DNA of 64,000 nt from Acetobacterium woodii DSM 1030 (GTDB taxonomy: Bacteria; Bacillota; Clostridia; Eubacteriales; Eubacteriaceae). The position numbers and the translations under genes were made by a program. Shown here one piece after another: positions 17,584-26,446 of this stretch; position 1 is the first letter of the stretch, and every line of letters starts with the position of its first letter. Location: NCBI RefSeq assembly GCF_000247605.1, contig NC_016894.1:2531732-2595731 (forward strand), read 5' to 3'. The notes beneath the pieces were generated by a model that searched no databases, was not told the DNA's origin, and saw only the letters and a list, made by a program, of their open reading frames with translations.

Positions 17584-18020
17584 TTTTCAACACGATCAAT
17601 AAAGAGAATCCCATCAAGATGATCTGTTTCATGACAAACAGCTCTTGCTAATAAGTCCGAACAAAACAGCTGAAAAACTCTACCATCCAAACCAGTCGCT
17701 TCAACCACCAGCGATTCTGGCCGCTTCACCACTCCTGATTGCTCTGGAAGACTTAAACACGCTTCCTCATCTTCGGCTTCTCCTTCAGTGGAAAGAATGG
17801 TTGGATTGATAAATACCATCGGTCCATCACCGACATCAACCACAAATAAGCGTTTTAAAACCCCTACCTGAGGGGCTGCTAAGCCAACGCCTTCTGCTTG
17901 TTTCATCGTTTCAATCATATCTTCACTCAAGGTTACAACGCGTTCATTTATTTCGTCGATCAACCGGGATTTCTTTCTAAGAATCGGATCATCATCAATT
18001 CTTATTTGTCTAATTGCCAT
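17580..18020 (-). CDS. def: Peptide deformylase
   Basis: Metallo-enzyme that removes the formyl group from nascent proteins. The three motifs are GVGLAAPQVG (44-53), EACLSLPE with metal ligand C88, and HETDHLDG with H130, E131 and H134. Motif 2 is usually EGCLS; here Gly is replaced by Ala, which need not abolish activity. At 146 residues it is at the short end of type 1 enzymes. It ends in a 4-base overlap with fmt. Confidence 0.95.
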   Translation of the reverse strand: MAIRQIRIDDDPILRKKSRLIDEINERVVTLSEDMIETMKQAEGVGLAAPQVGVLKRLFVVDVGDGPMVFINPTILSTEGEAEDEEACLSLPEQSGVVKRPESLVVEATGLDGRVFQLFCSDLLARAVCHETDHLDGILFIDRVEK

Positions 18021-18066
18021 TTATTACTTCCTCCTCAACAATGTTATTTATTATTACGCTGCTTCA

Positions 18067-20460
18067 TCAATTTATTTCGATTGAGACCTTTGATTTTAAC
18101 TTTTCAATAATTCCCAGTTTTATAATTTTAGGCATCAAGTTTTGAAATACACTTTGTTCCGATAATTTTAAAATGACTTGATAGGTGATGTTTCCACCTG
18201 CTGAAACCCCCATTCGAACGGGTTTAAATATCGCATATGATACCTCTGACGCTTTCAGCTCTTTTTTTAACTCAACGTATAAATGAAAAGCGTCATTTTC
18301 AGCCGCTTTTTCGTTTTTCTGGAAAATTCCAAAACTGATCATAGTAATAACGGGCGGATAATTCATTAACTTCCGATATTGAATTTCGTCGCGATAAAAC
18401 TCCTGGAAGCTATCATTTATAATTGAATAAATTGTCTCATTCTCCGGTTCATGGGTTTGAATCAGCCCAATTGTCTGGTCGTCCATCGCTTTTTCAAAAA
18501 AACGCCGATATGTTTGATAAACGGTTTCCGATGCGTAATAATTTCCCTGATTGAGATCGCGATCAATCAGCACCGCCGCCGCTACACCAACATTCGTTAA
18601 ATTAAAATGTTTAATAATAACCTGTGTTCCAATTAAAATATCAATTTCTGACCGCGTCAAGTCCTTATTAATCTTATTTATTTCGGTTCGATTCATATTT
18701 CCCTGAACGGTGATTATCCGTTTGTCAGGAAAAATTTTCTTTAAATACTCCAGTAATTGGTCAATCCCAAAACCCATCAGTCTGATTTTATCACTTTTAC
18801 AAACCGGACACTGCTGCGGAACCGGGGTTTTATAACCACAATAACGGCAATGAAGCGACCGGTCATGATTAAAATATTTCATCGCAATTCCACAATTCGG
18901 ACACTTTTCAAGATGTCCACAATTTCGACAAAAGACACTGTTTGCATAACCGGTATTATTAACAAACAACACACTTAAGCGCTTTTGGTCAAATGCTGTA
19001 CGCATTTCTGTTAACAATCGCTGGCTCAACAATCCCATGTTGCCGCGATGCATTTCCTTTTGCATATCAACTATTTGGATTTTTTTTTGTAAGCCTTTAT
19101 TTTCACCAATTTGCAGTTTGTTTAATTCTTTTTTTTCGATTTGATACCAAGTTGTTATCCGCGGTGAATCATCGGCAATGATTAAAGCCGCTCCCATAAT
19201 TTTACTCGCTTTTTTGGCAACATCAGAGATATGGAATTTCGGTGTTGAAATGCTCACGTGGGATGTATCATGTTCATCATCAATAATGATTAAGCCGAGC
19301 TTTTTAAATGGTAAAAAGATCGCCGATCTTACCCCAATCACCACCTGTAATTCACCATCCTGAACCTTATAAAAAAGGTCAGCTTTTTGTTTTGCGGTTA
19401 AACGACTATGAAAAATTCCCACCCGATCACCAAAATACTTATAAAACACTTCCATTCTCTGAAAGGTCATATTGATCTCTGGAAAAATAACAACCGTCGA
19501 GTTACCCACTTTTAATTGCTCCGCAATCGCTTTAAAAAATATTTTATATTTACTAACCCCATCAAAAACATGAAAAAACACTGCAATTTTATTTTGGATC
19601 AATTTTGTATAGTCATGATAGTATTTTTCTTCTTTAGCGTTTAAAACAACAGCTTGTGGGAGTATTTCTTTTATTGGTAATTCAGCTTTTTGATCAATTT
19701 TTAAGGCGCTGTTTTTTTGTATATAGTTTTTTTCAATCAGGGGCTTTAAACTTTTTTCAAATTGTTTCGAAATCATTTTAAGATCCGCAGTTGTCATATC
19801 TTTATGTAACAGACAGTCCATCATCATACGCTGATTTTTCCCAATTGATTTATCTTTTTTTATTAATGCTTTTCGACCCTCTTCAGTTAACGAATATATT
19901 AAATCAGGGGTAACCGCTTTACTGCTTCTACCAACTGTTGGTACCCACTTTTTTTCTAAGCTAATAACTTTTTTATTAACAAGTTCTGCTAAAATGGTTT
20001 GATCTTCAGGTTTGATTTTTTTTAACAACACCACTTCATTTTCTGTGGTAAAATAATGCTCAATAAACCAGGTTTCCCTTAGATCCAAAGCAAAGTTGCC
20101 GCCCTTTTTAGTATAACAAATTTCCAATTTTATCTTTACTGAGCTGGTAAAATAAGATAAAGCTTCATAAAATAAAGAACAATAGGCGGTCTTCATCCAA
20201 AGACACAATTCTATTTGTTCTTTATTTAATACTGGCGCTATATCAATATTCTCGATAATTTTTTTTATTTTCCCAGAAAATGTGGTTGTTTCTTTAATTA
20301 ACACCACAAAACCCTCAACCTGGCGATTTCCGATACCAAATGTTACCACCGTCCGCATTCCAACTTTTATTACCGCTTCCAATTCTTTGGGAATTTCATA
20401 ATCGTAGCTATGGTCAATACGCTTGTTTTTCTGATTTAAAAAAACTTCGGCAATTTTCAC
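18067..20460 (-). CDS. priA: Primosomal protein N' (PriA) with degenerate helicase motifs
   Basis: A 797-residue protein with PriA layout: DNA-binding N-terminus, helicase-like core, the zinc region CRNCGHLEKCPNCG...CRYCGY...CPVC (about 495-545) and a C-terminal domain. The core is altered. The Walker A loop, normally GVTGSGKT, reads FDGVSKYK (near residue 300), lacking the Gly-Lys-Thr triad. Walker B reads IIIDDEHD (near 393). The motif VI sequence, normally AGRAGR, reads FEKAMDDQ (near 655). The reading frame is otherwise uninterrupted and the cysteines are intact, so replication-restart scaffolding may survive while ATP-driven unwinding probably does not. Actinobacterial PriA has a comparable loss. 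Confidence 0.9.
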   Translation of the reverse strand: MKIAEVFLNQKNKRIDHSYDYEIPKELEAVIKVGMRTVVTFGIGNRQVEGFVVLIKETTTFSGKIKKIIENIDIAPVLNKEQIELCLWMKTAYCSLFYEALSYFTSSVKIKLEICYTKKGGNFALDLRETWFIEHYFTTENEVVLLKKIKPEDQTILAELVNKKVISLEKKWVPTVGRSSKAVTPDLIYSLTEEGRKALIKKDKSIGKNQRMMMDCLLHKDMTTADLKMISKQFEKSLKPLIEKNYIQKNSALKIDQKAELPIKEILPQAVVLNAKEEKYYHDYTKLIQNKIAVFFHVFDGVSKYKIFFKAIAEQLKVGNSTVVIFPEINMTFQRMEVFYKYFGDRVGIFHSRLTAKQKADLFYKVQDGELQVVIGVRSAIFLPFKKLGLIIIDDEHDTSHVSISTPKFHISDVAKKASKIMGAALIIADDSPRITTWYQIEKKELNKLQIGENKGLQKKIQIVDMQKEMHRGNMGLLSQRLLTEMRTAFDQKRLSVLFVNNTGYANSVFCRNCGHLEKCPNCGIAMKYFNHDRSLHCRYCGYKTPVPQQCPVCKSDKIRLMGFGIDQLLEYLKKIFPDKRIITVQGNMNRTEINKINKDLTRSEIDILIGTQVIIKHFNLTNVGVAAAVLIDRDLNQGNYYASETVYQTYRRFFEKAMDDQTIGLIQTHEPENETIYSIINDSFQEFYRDEIQYRKLMNYPPVITMISFGIFQKNEKAAENDAFHLYVELKKELKASEVSYAIFKPVRMGVSAGGNITYQVILKLSEQSVFQNLMPKIIKLGIIEKLKSKVSIEIN

Positions 20461-20473
20461 AATCGTACAGATC

Positions 20474-20770
20474 CTAATCCTTTATTTGTGATGATCCGTC
20501 ATGTTCGTCAACATCAAAAAGCATTACGTCTGATTCTTCACTCACTTCAATTAACTCCGGATCATCTTCAACCTGATGTGTTTTATGGACGCAATGAATC
20601 ATCGCTTCAGAAATCTCATTGGTTGCTATGGTCACGGGATTATCAATTTTTATTTTTACTAGTGGTTCATCCCCTTCCACTATTTCTCTTGCCCGTTTTG
20701 CTGTTGCCAATACCAGTGAATATTTATTCCCTGCTTTACTAATTAAATCGTTTAATGCTGGATATCGCAT
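20474..20770 (-). CDS. rpoZ: DNA-directed RNA polymerase omega subunit
   Basis: 98 residues. The N-terminal MRYPALNDLISKAGNKYSL and VLATAKRAREIVEG are the conserved omega helices that latch the beta-prime C-terminus; the tail is acidic and variable. It follows gmk by 2 bases and precedes priA by 13, as in other Firmicutes, except that coaBC, often found between rpoZ and priA, is absent. Confidence 0.94.
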   Translation of the reverse strand: MRYPALNDLISKAGNKYSLVLATAKRAREIVEGDEPLVKIKIDNPVTIATNEISEAMIHCVHKTHQVEDDPELIEVSEESDVMLFDVDEHDGSSQIKD

Positions 20771-20772
20771 TT

Positions 20773-21453
20773 TTACCTCCCAAGTATATCTTCGATTTTA
20801 TTTTTCAATCTTTCAGTTCGACATTTTTCAGCGGTGATGATACTTTGCACGCGTTGCGCGGCATCTTCAAGTTCGTCATTAATGACAATATAACTGTAAT
20901 CATCCGCATTCTTCATTTCCTCATAGGCGCAATTCAAGCGCATTTCCATTTGTTCTTTACTTTCAGTACCCCGTTCTTCGATTCGTCGTTTGAGCTCCTG
21001 CATCGAAGGTGGCACGATAAAAATATAAATACCCTCTTTATAGTTCGTCCGAACTTTTGCAGCTCCTTGAATATCTATTTCTAATATCACATCAAAACCT
21101 GATTCCAATAAATTTTCCACGTAATCTTTAGGTGTTCCATAATAATTTTCGTAAACGGTAGCATATTCCAGGTATTGTCCTTGCTCAATTCGCTTTTCAA
21201 AACATTCTTTAGAAATATAAAAATACTCTCGCCCGTGTTTCTCATTGTTTCTTGGCTGTCGTGTTGTTTCTGAAATTGACAACCGAAGATCCGGATTTTT
21301 ACGACAAATGATTTTACACACACTACCCTTGCCCGCACAAGACGGTCCCGATATAACAATAAGAATACCTTTTTCGCGCTCAAAAAAGAGCTCTGACGAC
21401 TCTTTTAATTCGTGGTTTACTACTGGACAATCGCTCATAGACTTATTTAACAC
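20773..21453 (-). CDS. gmk: Guanylate kinase
   Basis: Phosphorylates GMP to GDP. The P-loop is GPSCAGKGS (36-44), with Cys where Gly is usual in GPSGAGKGT. The GMP-binding part TTRQPRNNEKHGREYFYIS and the lid IEERGTESKEQMEMRL are present. The N-terminus is about 28 residues longer than usual; the start is either GTG at 21453 or ATG at 21438, since no other start codon occurs before the P-loop. It starts 2 bases after yicC; the small remA gene usually found between them is missing. Confidence 0.93.
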   Translation of the reverse strand: MLNKSMSDCPVVNHELKESSELFFEREKGILIVISGPSCAGKGSVCKIICRKNPDLRLSISETTRQPRNNEKHGREYFYISKECFEKRIEQGQYLEYATVYENYYGTPKDYVENLLESGFDVILEIDIQGAAKVRTNYKEGIYIFIVPPSMQELKRRIEERGTESKEQMEMRLNCAYEEMKNADDYSYIVINDELEDAAQRVQSIITAEKCRTERLKNKIEDILGR

Positions 21454-21455
21454 CC

Positions 21456-22334
21456 CTACTCAATATTTTGTATTTGTTCTCTAATTTTTTCAATCTCACT
21501 TTTTGCATCAACGACAAGATTTGCAATTTCTAAATCATTTGCTTTTGATCCAATGGTATTGATCTCTCGATTTACTTCTTGAATCAAAAAGTCAAGCTTC
21601 CGTCCCACTGGCTCGGTTTCTTCGGTCATACTTTCTAAGCGATTCAAATGGCTTTGCAATCGCGTTAACTCTTCATCAATATTCAGTTTATCAGTCATCA
21701 GGGCAATCTCAGTTAATAGCCGTTTTTCGTCAATTTCCACGGATTCTACATAAGATGATATTTTAGCTCGTAGCTCCTCCCGATATCGTTCCAGCATCTC
21801 CGGACTTTTTTCTTTAATCAAGCGAACATTTTCGCGAATACAACCACAACGATTAATCACATCTTGTTTTAAGGCATTTCCTTCACGTTCGCGACTGGCT
21901 TCTACTTCACGAATTGTTTTTAACAACAGCGGTTCAATTTTTGCCCAAACACTTTCGTAATCATCAATATCCTCTTCAATCATAATGACTTCGGGAAATT
22001 TAGAAATCAGGGATAAGCTCAGATCATCTCCAATCATCGAATCGAGTCGACGAATTTCGTTTAATACCGAAATATAGTTTTTGGCCAAATCCCGATTAAA
22101 AACGATCCGACGATTTTTGGTCCCTAATTCAGTATACTTTATAAAAATCTCAATCCGGCCTCTGGCAATGTTTTGCGAGACCGTATTTCTTATTTTTTCT
22201 TCGATTGGATTAAGCGTTTTTGGAATTTTAACAAAAAAATCTCTGAACCGATGATTAATTGTTTTAATCTCAATTGAACAATCAATTTCCTCATCACGAT
22301 AATCTTTTCGCCCGAAACCTGTCATACTTTTCAT
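21456..22334 (-). CDS. yicC: YicC/YloC-family endoribonuclease
   Basis: 292 residues starting MKSMTGFGRKDYRDEEIDCS, the signature N-terminus of the family, and ending with the conserved LIQEVNREINTIGSKANDLE region. YicC proteins are reported to be RNA endonucleases acting on mRNA or small RNA. First gene of the yicC-gmk-rpoZ-priA-def-fmt run, behind a strong promoter and a structured leader of about 170 bases. Confidence 0.93.
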   Translation of the reverse strand: MKSMTGFGRKDYRDEEIDCSIEIKTINHRFRDFFVKIPKTLNPIEEKIRNTVSQNIARGRIEIFIKYTELGTKNRRIVFNRDLAKNYISVLNEIRRLDSMIGDDLSLSLISKFPEVIMIEEDIDDYESVWAKIEPLLLKTIREVEASREREGNALKQDVINRCGCIRENVRLIKEKSPEMLERYREELRAKISSYVESVEIDEKRLLTEIALMTDKLNIDEELTRLQSHLNRLESMTEETEPVGRKLDFLIQEVNREINTIGSKANDLEIANLVVDAKSEIEKIREQIQNIE

Positions 22335-22408
22335 AATGTATCCCCATTTCCATTTTAATCCACCCGGTTAATTTCGATCTGTTGCTATTGATTGGCTGCC
22401 GCAAACAA

Positions 22409-22480
22409 AAAGTCATAACCCGGTCACCGCATTTGTAGTTACATTTATTCAATTGTAAGACTGTTAGGTACTATGACTTT
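22409..22480 (-). other. Structured 5' leader of yicC
   Basis: AAAGTCATAACC (22409-22420) pairs with GGT-AC-TATGACTTT (22467-22480), giving 12 bp with a 2-base bulge. Inside, AGTTACA and TGTAAGACT form a second arm. On the minus strand the closing arm ends in T5 followed by GTTT, so the stem could act as an attenuator or the P1 stem of a regulatory RNA. I recognise no known riboswitch class. Confidence 0.45.
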
Positions 22481-22514
22481 ATCTGCTCATATTTCATAGT
22501 TATCTAATTTATAC

Positions 22515-22543
22515 ACTATATCTAATTCTTATAAAAAAGTCAA
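22515..22543 (-). promoter_or_regulatory. Sigma-A promoter for yicC operon
   Basis: TTGACT (22538-22543), a 17-base spacer and TATAGT (22515-22520) on the minus strand. The start would be near 22508, about 174 bases before the yicC ATG. Confidence 0.75.
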
Positions 22544-22694
22544 TATTTCCCGACTTATTGAACACTAAATAGAATTTAACTTGACAATCCTTAAGTAATT
22601 CTTAGTTGCCCACGCTTAAAATCCTTTTATAACCGGAAAGAACGTGATAAAATCAGCACATCGAAATTAACTATGTCAAAGGAGTATTATTAAT

Positions 22695-24464
22695 ATGGCT
22701 TATGATGGTGTTACCCTATATCATTTAATAAAAGAATTTAAACCGCTCTTAATCGGCGGACGGATACGTAAAATTTATCAACCTGAAAGCGATGAAATCA
22801 GACTTTTAGTTAACCTGGGGAATCAAAAACATCATGTTTTGTTATCCGCTAATGCAAGCAACCCCAGAGCTTATGTGACTGCTAAAATAAAAGAGAATCC
22901 TAGTTCCCCCCCCAGTTTTTGCATGGTTTTAAGAAAATATATCTTAAATGGAACGATAGTTGATATTGCCCAACACGAAACCGATCGCGTCATGGAAATA
23001 TCTATTTCGTCCAAAAACGAATTTAACGAAACCGTTGTCCGAAAACTTCTGGTCGAAATCATGGGTCGTAACAGTAATGTTATTCTCGTTGATGAATCCA
23101 TGAAAATCCTCGATTCGATGAAAAAAGTCGGCTCAACTTCCAGTCGGTACCGTCAAATTCTACCTGGCCGGAATTATGTCTATCCGCCCGAAAACGGACG
23201 ACTGAGTTTTTTAGATCTTGATATCGAGAATTTTATGACGCTGCTATCGGGCCACGCTGAATTAAGTGTTGAAAAATTTTTCATGCAGATCTTTTTAGGA
23301 ATTAGTCCTAACATCAGTAAGGAAATCGCCTTCCGTAGTGGTATCGACCCCCAGACCAACCTCGCTGATCTCAACAAGAAGCAAAAACAATTTCTATTTG
23401 AAAGTTTTTCCCAGCTGACCACCACCATTAAGGAAAAATTCGAACCGGGGATTCTCTATCTGGGTCGAAAGATGGTCGATTATTCAACCGTCGATCTGCA
23501 TTATTTACGACATGATCATCGTTTTGAACGTTACTCGTCGATTTCGGTCATGTTAGAAGACTACTATTTCAAGCGTGATAAAGCACTTCGCTTTAAGACT
23601 AAAGCTGCTAATCTTCGCCACCAGCTTGATACCCTGGTTAAAAAGAATATCAAAAAACTGGAAAACCTGAATCATGATGTAGAAACATCCCATAAAAGCG
23701 AAAAATTCAAACTCTATGGCGATCTGATTACAGCCAATATCTACAATCTCAAAAAAGGCCAGGAAATAGCGACGTTGGTTAACTATTTTGATCCTGAACT
23801 TCAAACCATCGAAGTCCCTTTAAAAGTAAATCGAACGCCAGCTCAAAACGCTCAACACTATTATAAAAAATACAATAAAAGTAAAATCGCCTTAAAACAT
23901 TTAGCTGGTTATATTATTGAAACCGAAGAAAAAGTATACTACCTGGAAAGTTTGATCAATAGCTTAAACCATTCGACCGAACTAACCGAATTAGATGAAA
24001 TTCGGCATGAATTTTTGCACTCAGAATTTAATCATAAAACAATTTCAAAAGAAGACAAAAAAAAGCAGGCACCTTCCAAACCGTTACATTATATTTCTTC
24101 CGAAGGTTTTCACATTTTTGTCGGCAAAAACAATTACCAAAATGATTTTATTTCGACTAAGATGGGCACCAATGAAGACTGTTGGCTTCATGTCAAAGAC
24201 GCTCCCGGCTCACATGTTTTGATCGTTGCCGGCGGCCGTTTTATCACTGAAAAAACGCTTCTTGAAGCCGGTAACCTGGCCGCTTGGTATAGTAAGTCGA
24301 GAGGCTCGGGAAATGTCCCGGTTGACTATCTTGAGTTTAAATATTTAAAAAAACCAAGCAAAGCAAAACCCGGTATGGTTATCTTCACGAATCAAAACAC
24401 CATGTATGTAACCCCCACGCAAGATGCTGTCGAAACTATGAAGGTCGTTGTTGAAACAGCTTAA
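22695..24464 (+). CDS. rqcH: Ribosome quality control protein RqcH (NFACT family)
   Basis: Binds stalled 50S subunits and adds C-terminal alanine tails to the nascent chain. NFACT-N domain from residue 1 (MAYDGVTLYHLIKEF); the Asp-Arg pair needed for tailing is at 97-98 (HETDRVMEI), the same numbering as B. subtilis RqcH. HhH and coiled-coil parts (about 290-450) precede the NFACT-R domain (from about 470, GFHIFVGKNNYQNDFISTKM, then WLHVKDAPGSHV). Length 589 is normal. Older annotation calls it fibronectin-binding protein. AAAGGAG lies 10 bases before the ATG. Confidence 0.95.
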   Translation: MAYDGVTLYHLIKEFKPLLIGGRIRKIYQPESDEIRLLVNLGNQKHHVLLSANASNPRAYVTAKIKENPSSPPSFCMVLRKYILNGTIVDIAQHETDRVMEISISSKNEFNETVVRKLLVEIMGRNSNVILVDESMKILDSMKKVGSTSSRYRQILPGRNYVYPPENGRLSFLDLDIENFMTLLSGHAELSVEKFFMQIFLGISPNISKEIAFRSGIDPQTNLADLNKKQKQFLFESFSQLTTTIKEKFEPGILYLGRKMVDYSTVDLHYLRHDHRFERYSSISVMLEDYYFKRDKALRFKTKAANLRHQLDTLVKKNIKKLENLNHDVETSHKSEKFKLYGDLITANIYNLKKGQEIATLVNYFDPELQTIEVPLKVNRTPAQNAQHYYKKYNKSKIALKHLAGYIIETEEKVYYLESLINSLNHSTELTELDEIRHEFLHSEFNHKTISKEDKKKQAPSKPLHYISSEGFHIFVGKNNYQNDFISTKMGTNEDCWLHVKDAPGSHVLIVAGGRFITEKTLLEAGNLAAWYSKSRGSGNVPVDYLEFKYLKKPSKAKPGMVIFTNQNTMYVTPTQDAVETMKVVVETA

Positions 24465-24485
24465 ATCTATTTTAGATTTTTTAAG
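24463..24485 (+). terminator. Terminator of rqcH inside the 3' end of the convergent gene
   Basis: AAATCTA (24463-24469) and TAGATTT (24473-24479) form a 7-bp AT-rich stem with a TTT loop, followed by a T run. It covers the rqcH stop and the last codons of the convergent rluD-type gene, whose stop is 2 bases away. Confidence 0.55.
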
Positions 24486-25381
24486 ATGGTCTGAAAATCT
24501 TTTGGCAATGGTGCTCTAAAAACAAGATTTTCGCCAGTTCTTGGGTGGATAAAGCCCAATGTATGGGCATGGAGACATTGCCCCGATGTTTTAAAAGGGT
24601 TATTTTTGTCTCCTTTTCCATACAGCGGATCTCCCGCAAGAGGATGGCCAATTTTTTCCAGATGAACTCGAATCTGGTGTGTTCGTCCCGTTTCCAACTG
24701 AAAACGCAGGAGTGTATACTGCGCGTAACGTTTGACCACTTCAAAATGCGTAATTGCCGGTTTAGAGTTTTTTTCGACGACTGCCATTTTTATTCGTAAC
24801 TGCTCGTGCCTCCCAATGGGCATATCGACTGTGCCCCGATTCGGTTTAACCGTTCCCTTGACTAAACCATAATAACGTCTGAGGATAGTATGTTCTTTGA
24901 GTTGTTCCGACAAAATTCGGTGGGCCTGATCATTTTTCGCCACCATCAATAACCCTGACGTATCCTTGTCAATACGATGAATGATTCCAGGTCGCAAGAC
25001 ACCATTTATGTTTGATAAGTTTTTTGTATGAAAGATCAGTCCATTTACGAGTGTGCCGCTTAAATTCCCCGGAGCCGGGTGAACTACCATACCCTGAGGT
25101 TTATTGACCACAATCACATCCTCGTCTTCAAAAACGATATCCAGTGGGATATCCTCCGCCTGCATATGGCATTCGATCGGATCAGGAATCATCAAACTTA
25201 TCGTTTCGCCACCTTTTAGTCGTAAACTTACTTTCTTTTTTTGCCCATTAACTAATACATCACCGGCGCCAATTAATTTTTTAATATATTCTCGTGAATA
25301 ATCACCTGGCAAAGTACAACAAAAATGATCCAATCGTTCATCTATTTCCGCTGGTACGATATATTCATACTGTTTATTCAT
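24467..25381 (-). CDS. Large-subunit-type pseudouridine synthase, RluA/RluD family with S4 domain
   Basis: Isomerises uridine to pseudouridine in structured RNA. N-terminal S4 domain (about 15-75), then the catalytic domain with HRIDKDTSGLLMVAKN, where D138 is the nucleophile, and LETGRTHQIRVHLE near residue 230. Length 304 fits RluD/YlyB. The neighbours (ylmH, yggT, sepF) match the B. subtilis ylyB area, although lspA, normally next to it, is absent. The exact target site is not inferable. Confidence 0.9.
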   Translation of the reverse strand: MNKQYEYIVPAEIDERLDHFCCTLPGDYSREYIKKLIGAGDVLVNGQKKKVSLRLKGGETISLMIPDPIECHMQAEDIPLDIVFEDEDVIVVNKPQGMVVHPAPGNLSGTLVNGLIFHTKNLSNINGVLRPGIIHRIDKDTSGLLMVAKNDQAHRILSEQLKEHTILRRYYGLVKGTVKPNRGTVDMPIGRHEQLRIKMAVVEKNSKPAITHFEVVKRYAQYTLLRFQLETGRTHQIRVHLEKIGHPLAGDPLYGKGDKNNPFKTSGQCLHAHTLGFIHPRTGENLVFRAPLPKDFQTILKNLK

Positions 25382-25399
25382 AACAAGCGATTCTCCTTT

Positions 25400-26137
25400 T
25401 TATCTATATTGATCAACTTCCAAACGGATATTTCCTTTTTTAGTCCGTTCGTTCATGCTAACAATTCGTGCTTTTCCCTTACCTCTCAATGAAATAATAT
25501 CGCCCGGTTGTAATCTGAAGTCGTTTTTTCCAATTTCTGTATAATTCACCCGAACTTTCCCCTGCTTAATATACACTAAACTGTTTTGTCGCGAAAAGCC
25601 CCATATTTTATTAATAATTCCATCTAATCGATTAGAGGCCACGATAACCGACAAGCGTTTAAATTCTTTTTGAAAGCCACTGATCTGCGCATATTCTTTA
25701 AGCCGAACATTTATTTCGCGCCCTTTAACCTGATTAAAATTGGTCCATAAATAGTCATGTAACCGTTGATGGACTAAAATCTGAACCGTTTTATCGCCAA
25801 TGTTGATATCCCCAACACTTTCTCTTGTGATTCCCAAATGCATCAGCTCCCCCAGGACGTTGCGATGATCAAGCGGAAACGTTTTATCAAATTCGATAGC
25901 AAAGATTGGCCAGTCAAGTTCTGCTTCTAAAAGATATTCCGGATAAATACATAACATTTTTCGTTCCGCATCTGAGTACCCTCCAAAAAATAGATAAGGG
26001 ACACCACTATTATTAATGGTGTCCACTATTTTTTTTTGTAACATTTCATCATAAAAATCAAAAAACTGAGGTTCATAATTCCGCTGACAAGCAGCTGTTA
26101 TCCGTGATAATAAATAGCGATCTTTTTTATCTGTCAT
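25400..26137 (-). CDS. ylmH: S4-domain RNA-binding protein YlmH
   Basis: 245 residues. The C-terminal S4 domain (about 170-240, RLSVIVASNRLDGIINKIWGFSRQNS then INPGDIIS-like LQPGDIISLRGKGKA) binds RNA; the N-terminal part with the AVLGELMHLGITRE-like VLGELMHLGITRESVGDI motif is family specific. YlmH is associated with division-cluster genes and, in B. subtilis, with rescue of stalled ribosomes. That would fit with rqcH being encoded nearby on the opposite strand. Confidence 0.9.
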   Translation of the reverse strand: MTDKKDRYLLSRITAACQRNYEPQFFDFYDEMLQKKIVDTINNSGVPYLFFGGYSDAERKMLCIYPEYLLEAELDWPIFAIEFDKTFPLDHRNVLGELMHLGITRESVGDINIGDKTVQILVHQRLHDYLWTNFNQVKGREINVRLKEYAQISGFQKEFKRLSVIVASNRLDGIINKIWGFSRQNSLVYIKQGKVRVNYTEIGKNDFRLQPGDIISLRGKGKARIVSMNERTKKGNIRLEVDQYR

Positions 26138-26169
26138 TAGTCGTCCCTTCTCCTTAACGTTATCTTTTC

Positions 26170-26442
26170 TTAAAATATAAGAACGATTAGCATTCGATAA
26201 AGCGGAAATATAACCATTTGCATTAACAAGATTGCAGCAAAAGCTGATAAATCCAATGGACCTATAACTGTAAAACGACGTAATGGTGATAAAATTGGTT
26301 CAGTTAAACCATAAATAGTCTTAACAATGATATTATTTGGATCTGGTCTAACCCAGCTGAAAATAATATTGATAAAAATTAATAGCGTAACAAATTCAAA
26401 TAGCAAATTACCAGCCTGAAGAAGAATTCCCTGGATCATAAG
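26170..26442 (-). CDS. ylmG: YggT family membrane protein (YlmG)
   Basis: A small protein with two membrane helices (about residues 8-27 and 60-85) and the conserved IIFSWVRPDPNN and LTEPILSPLRRF between them. ATG at 26442 is chosen over ATG at 26463, because it follows the sepF stop by 4 bases with an AGG-rich site before it and gives the typical short N-terminus (90 residues). Members are linked to division or envelope assembly without a defined reaction. Confidence 0.88.
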   Translation of the reverse strand, partial: LMIQGILLQAGNLLFEFVTLLIFINIIFSWVRPDPNNIIVKTIYGLTEPILSPLRRFTVIGPLDLSAFAAILLMQMVIFPLYRMLIVLIF

Positions 26443-26446
26443 AAAC

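Larger units (their letters stand above)
22335..22694. other. 360-base divergent intergenic region between yicC and rqcH
   Basis: It holds the yicC promoter (22515-22543) and a folded yicC leader (22409-22480). On the rqcH side there is no consensus promoter: candidates are TTGCCC (22606) with TATAAC (22628-22633), or an extended TGATAAAAT near 22645. A TTGACA at 22581 has no partner -10 at proper distance. No open reading frame of note lies here. Confidence 0.6.

Noticed and set aside
18067-20460. Degenerate PriA motifs as a frameshift artefact
   Set aside because: The frame is continuous and flanking conserved residues align on both sides of each altered motif, so substitutions rather than frameshifts explain them.
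22581-22610. TTGACA at 22581 as the rqcH promoter
   Set aside because: No acceptable -10 hexamer at 16-18 bases; reported only as an unpaired hexamer.
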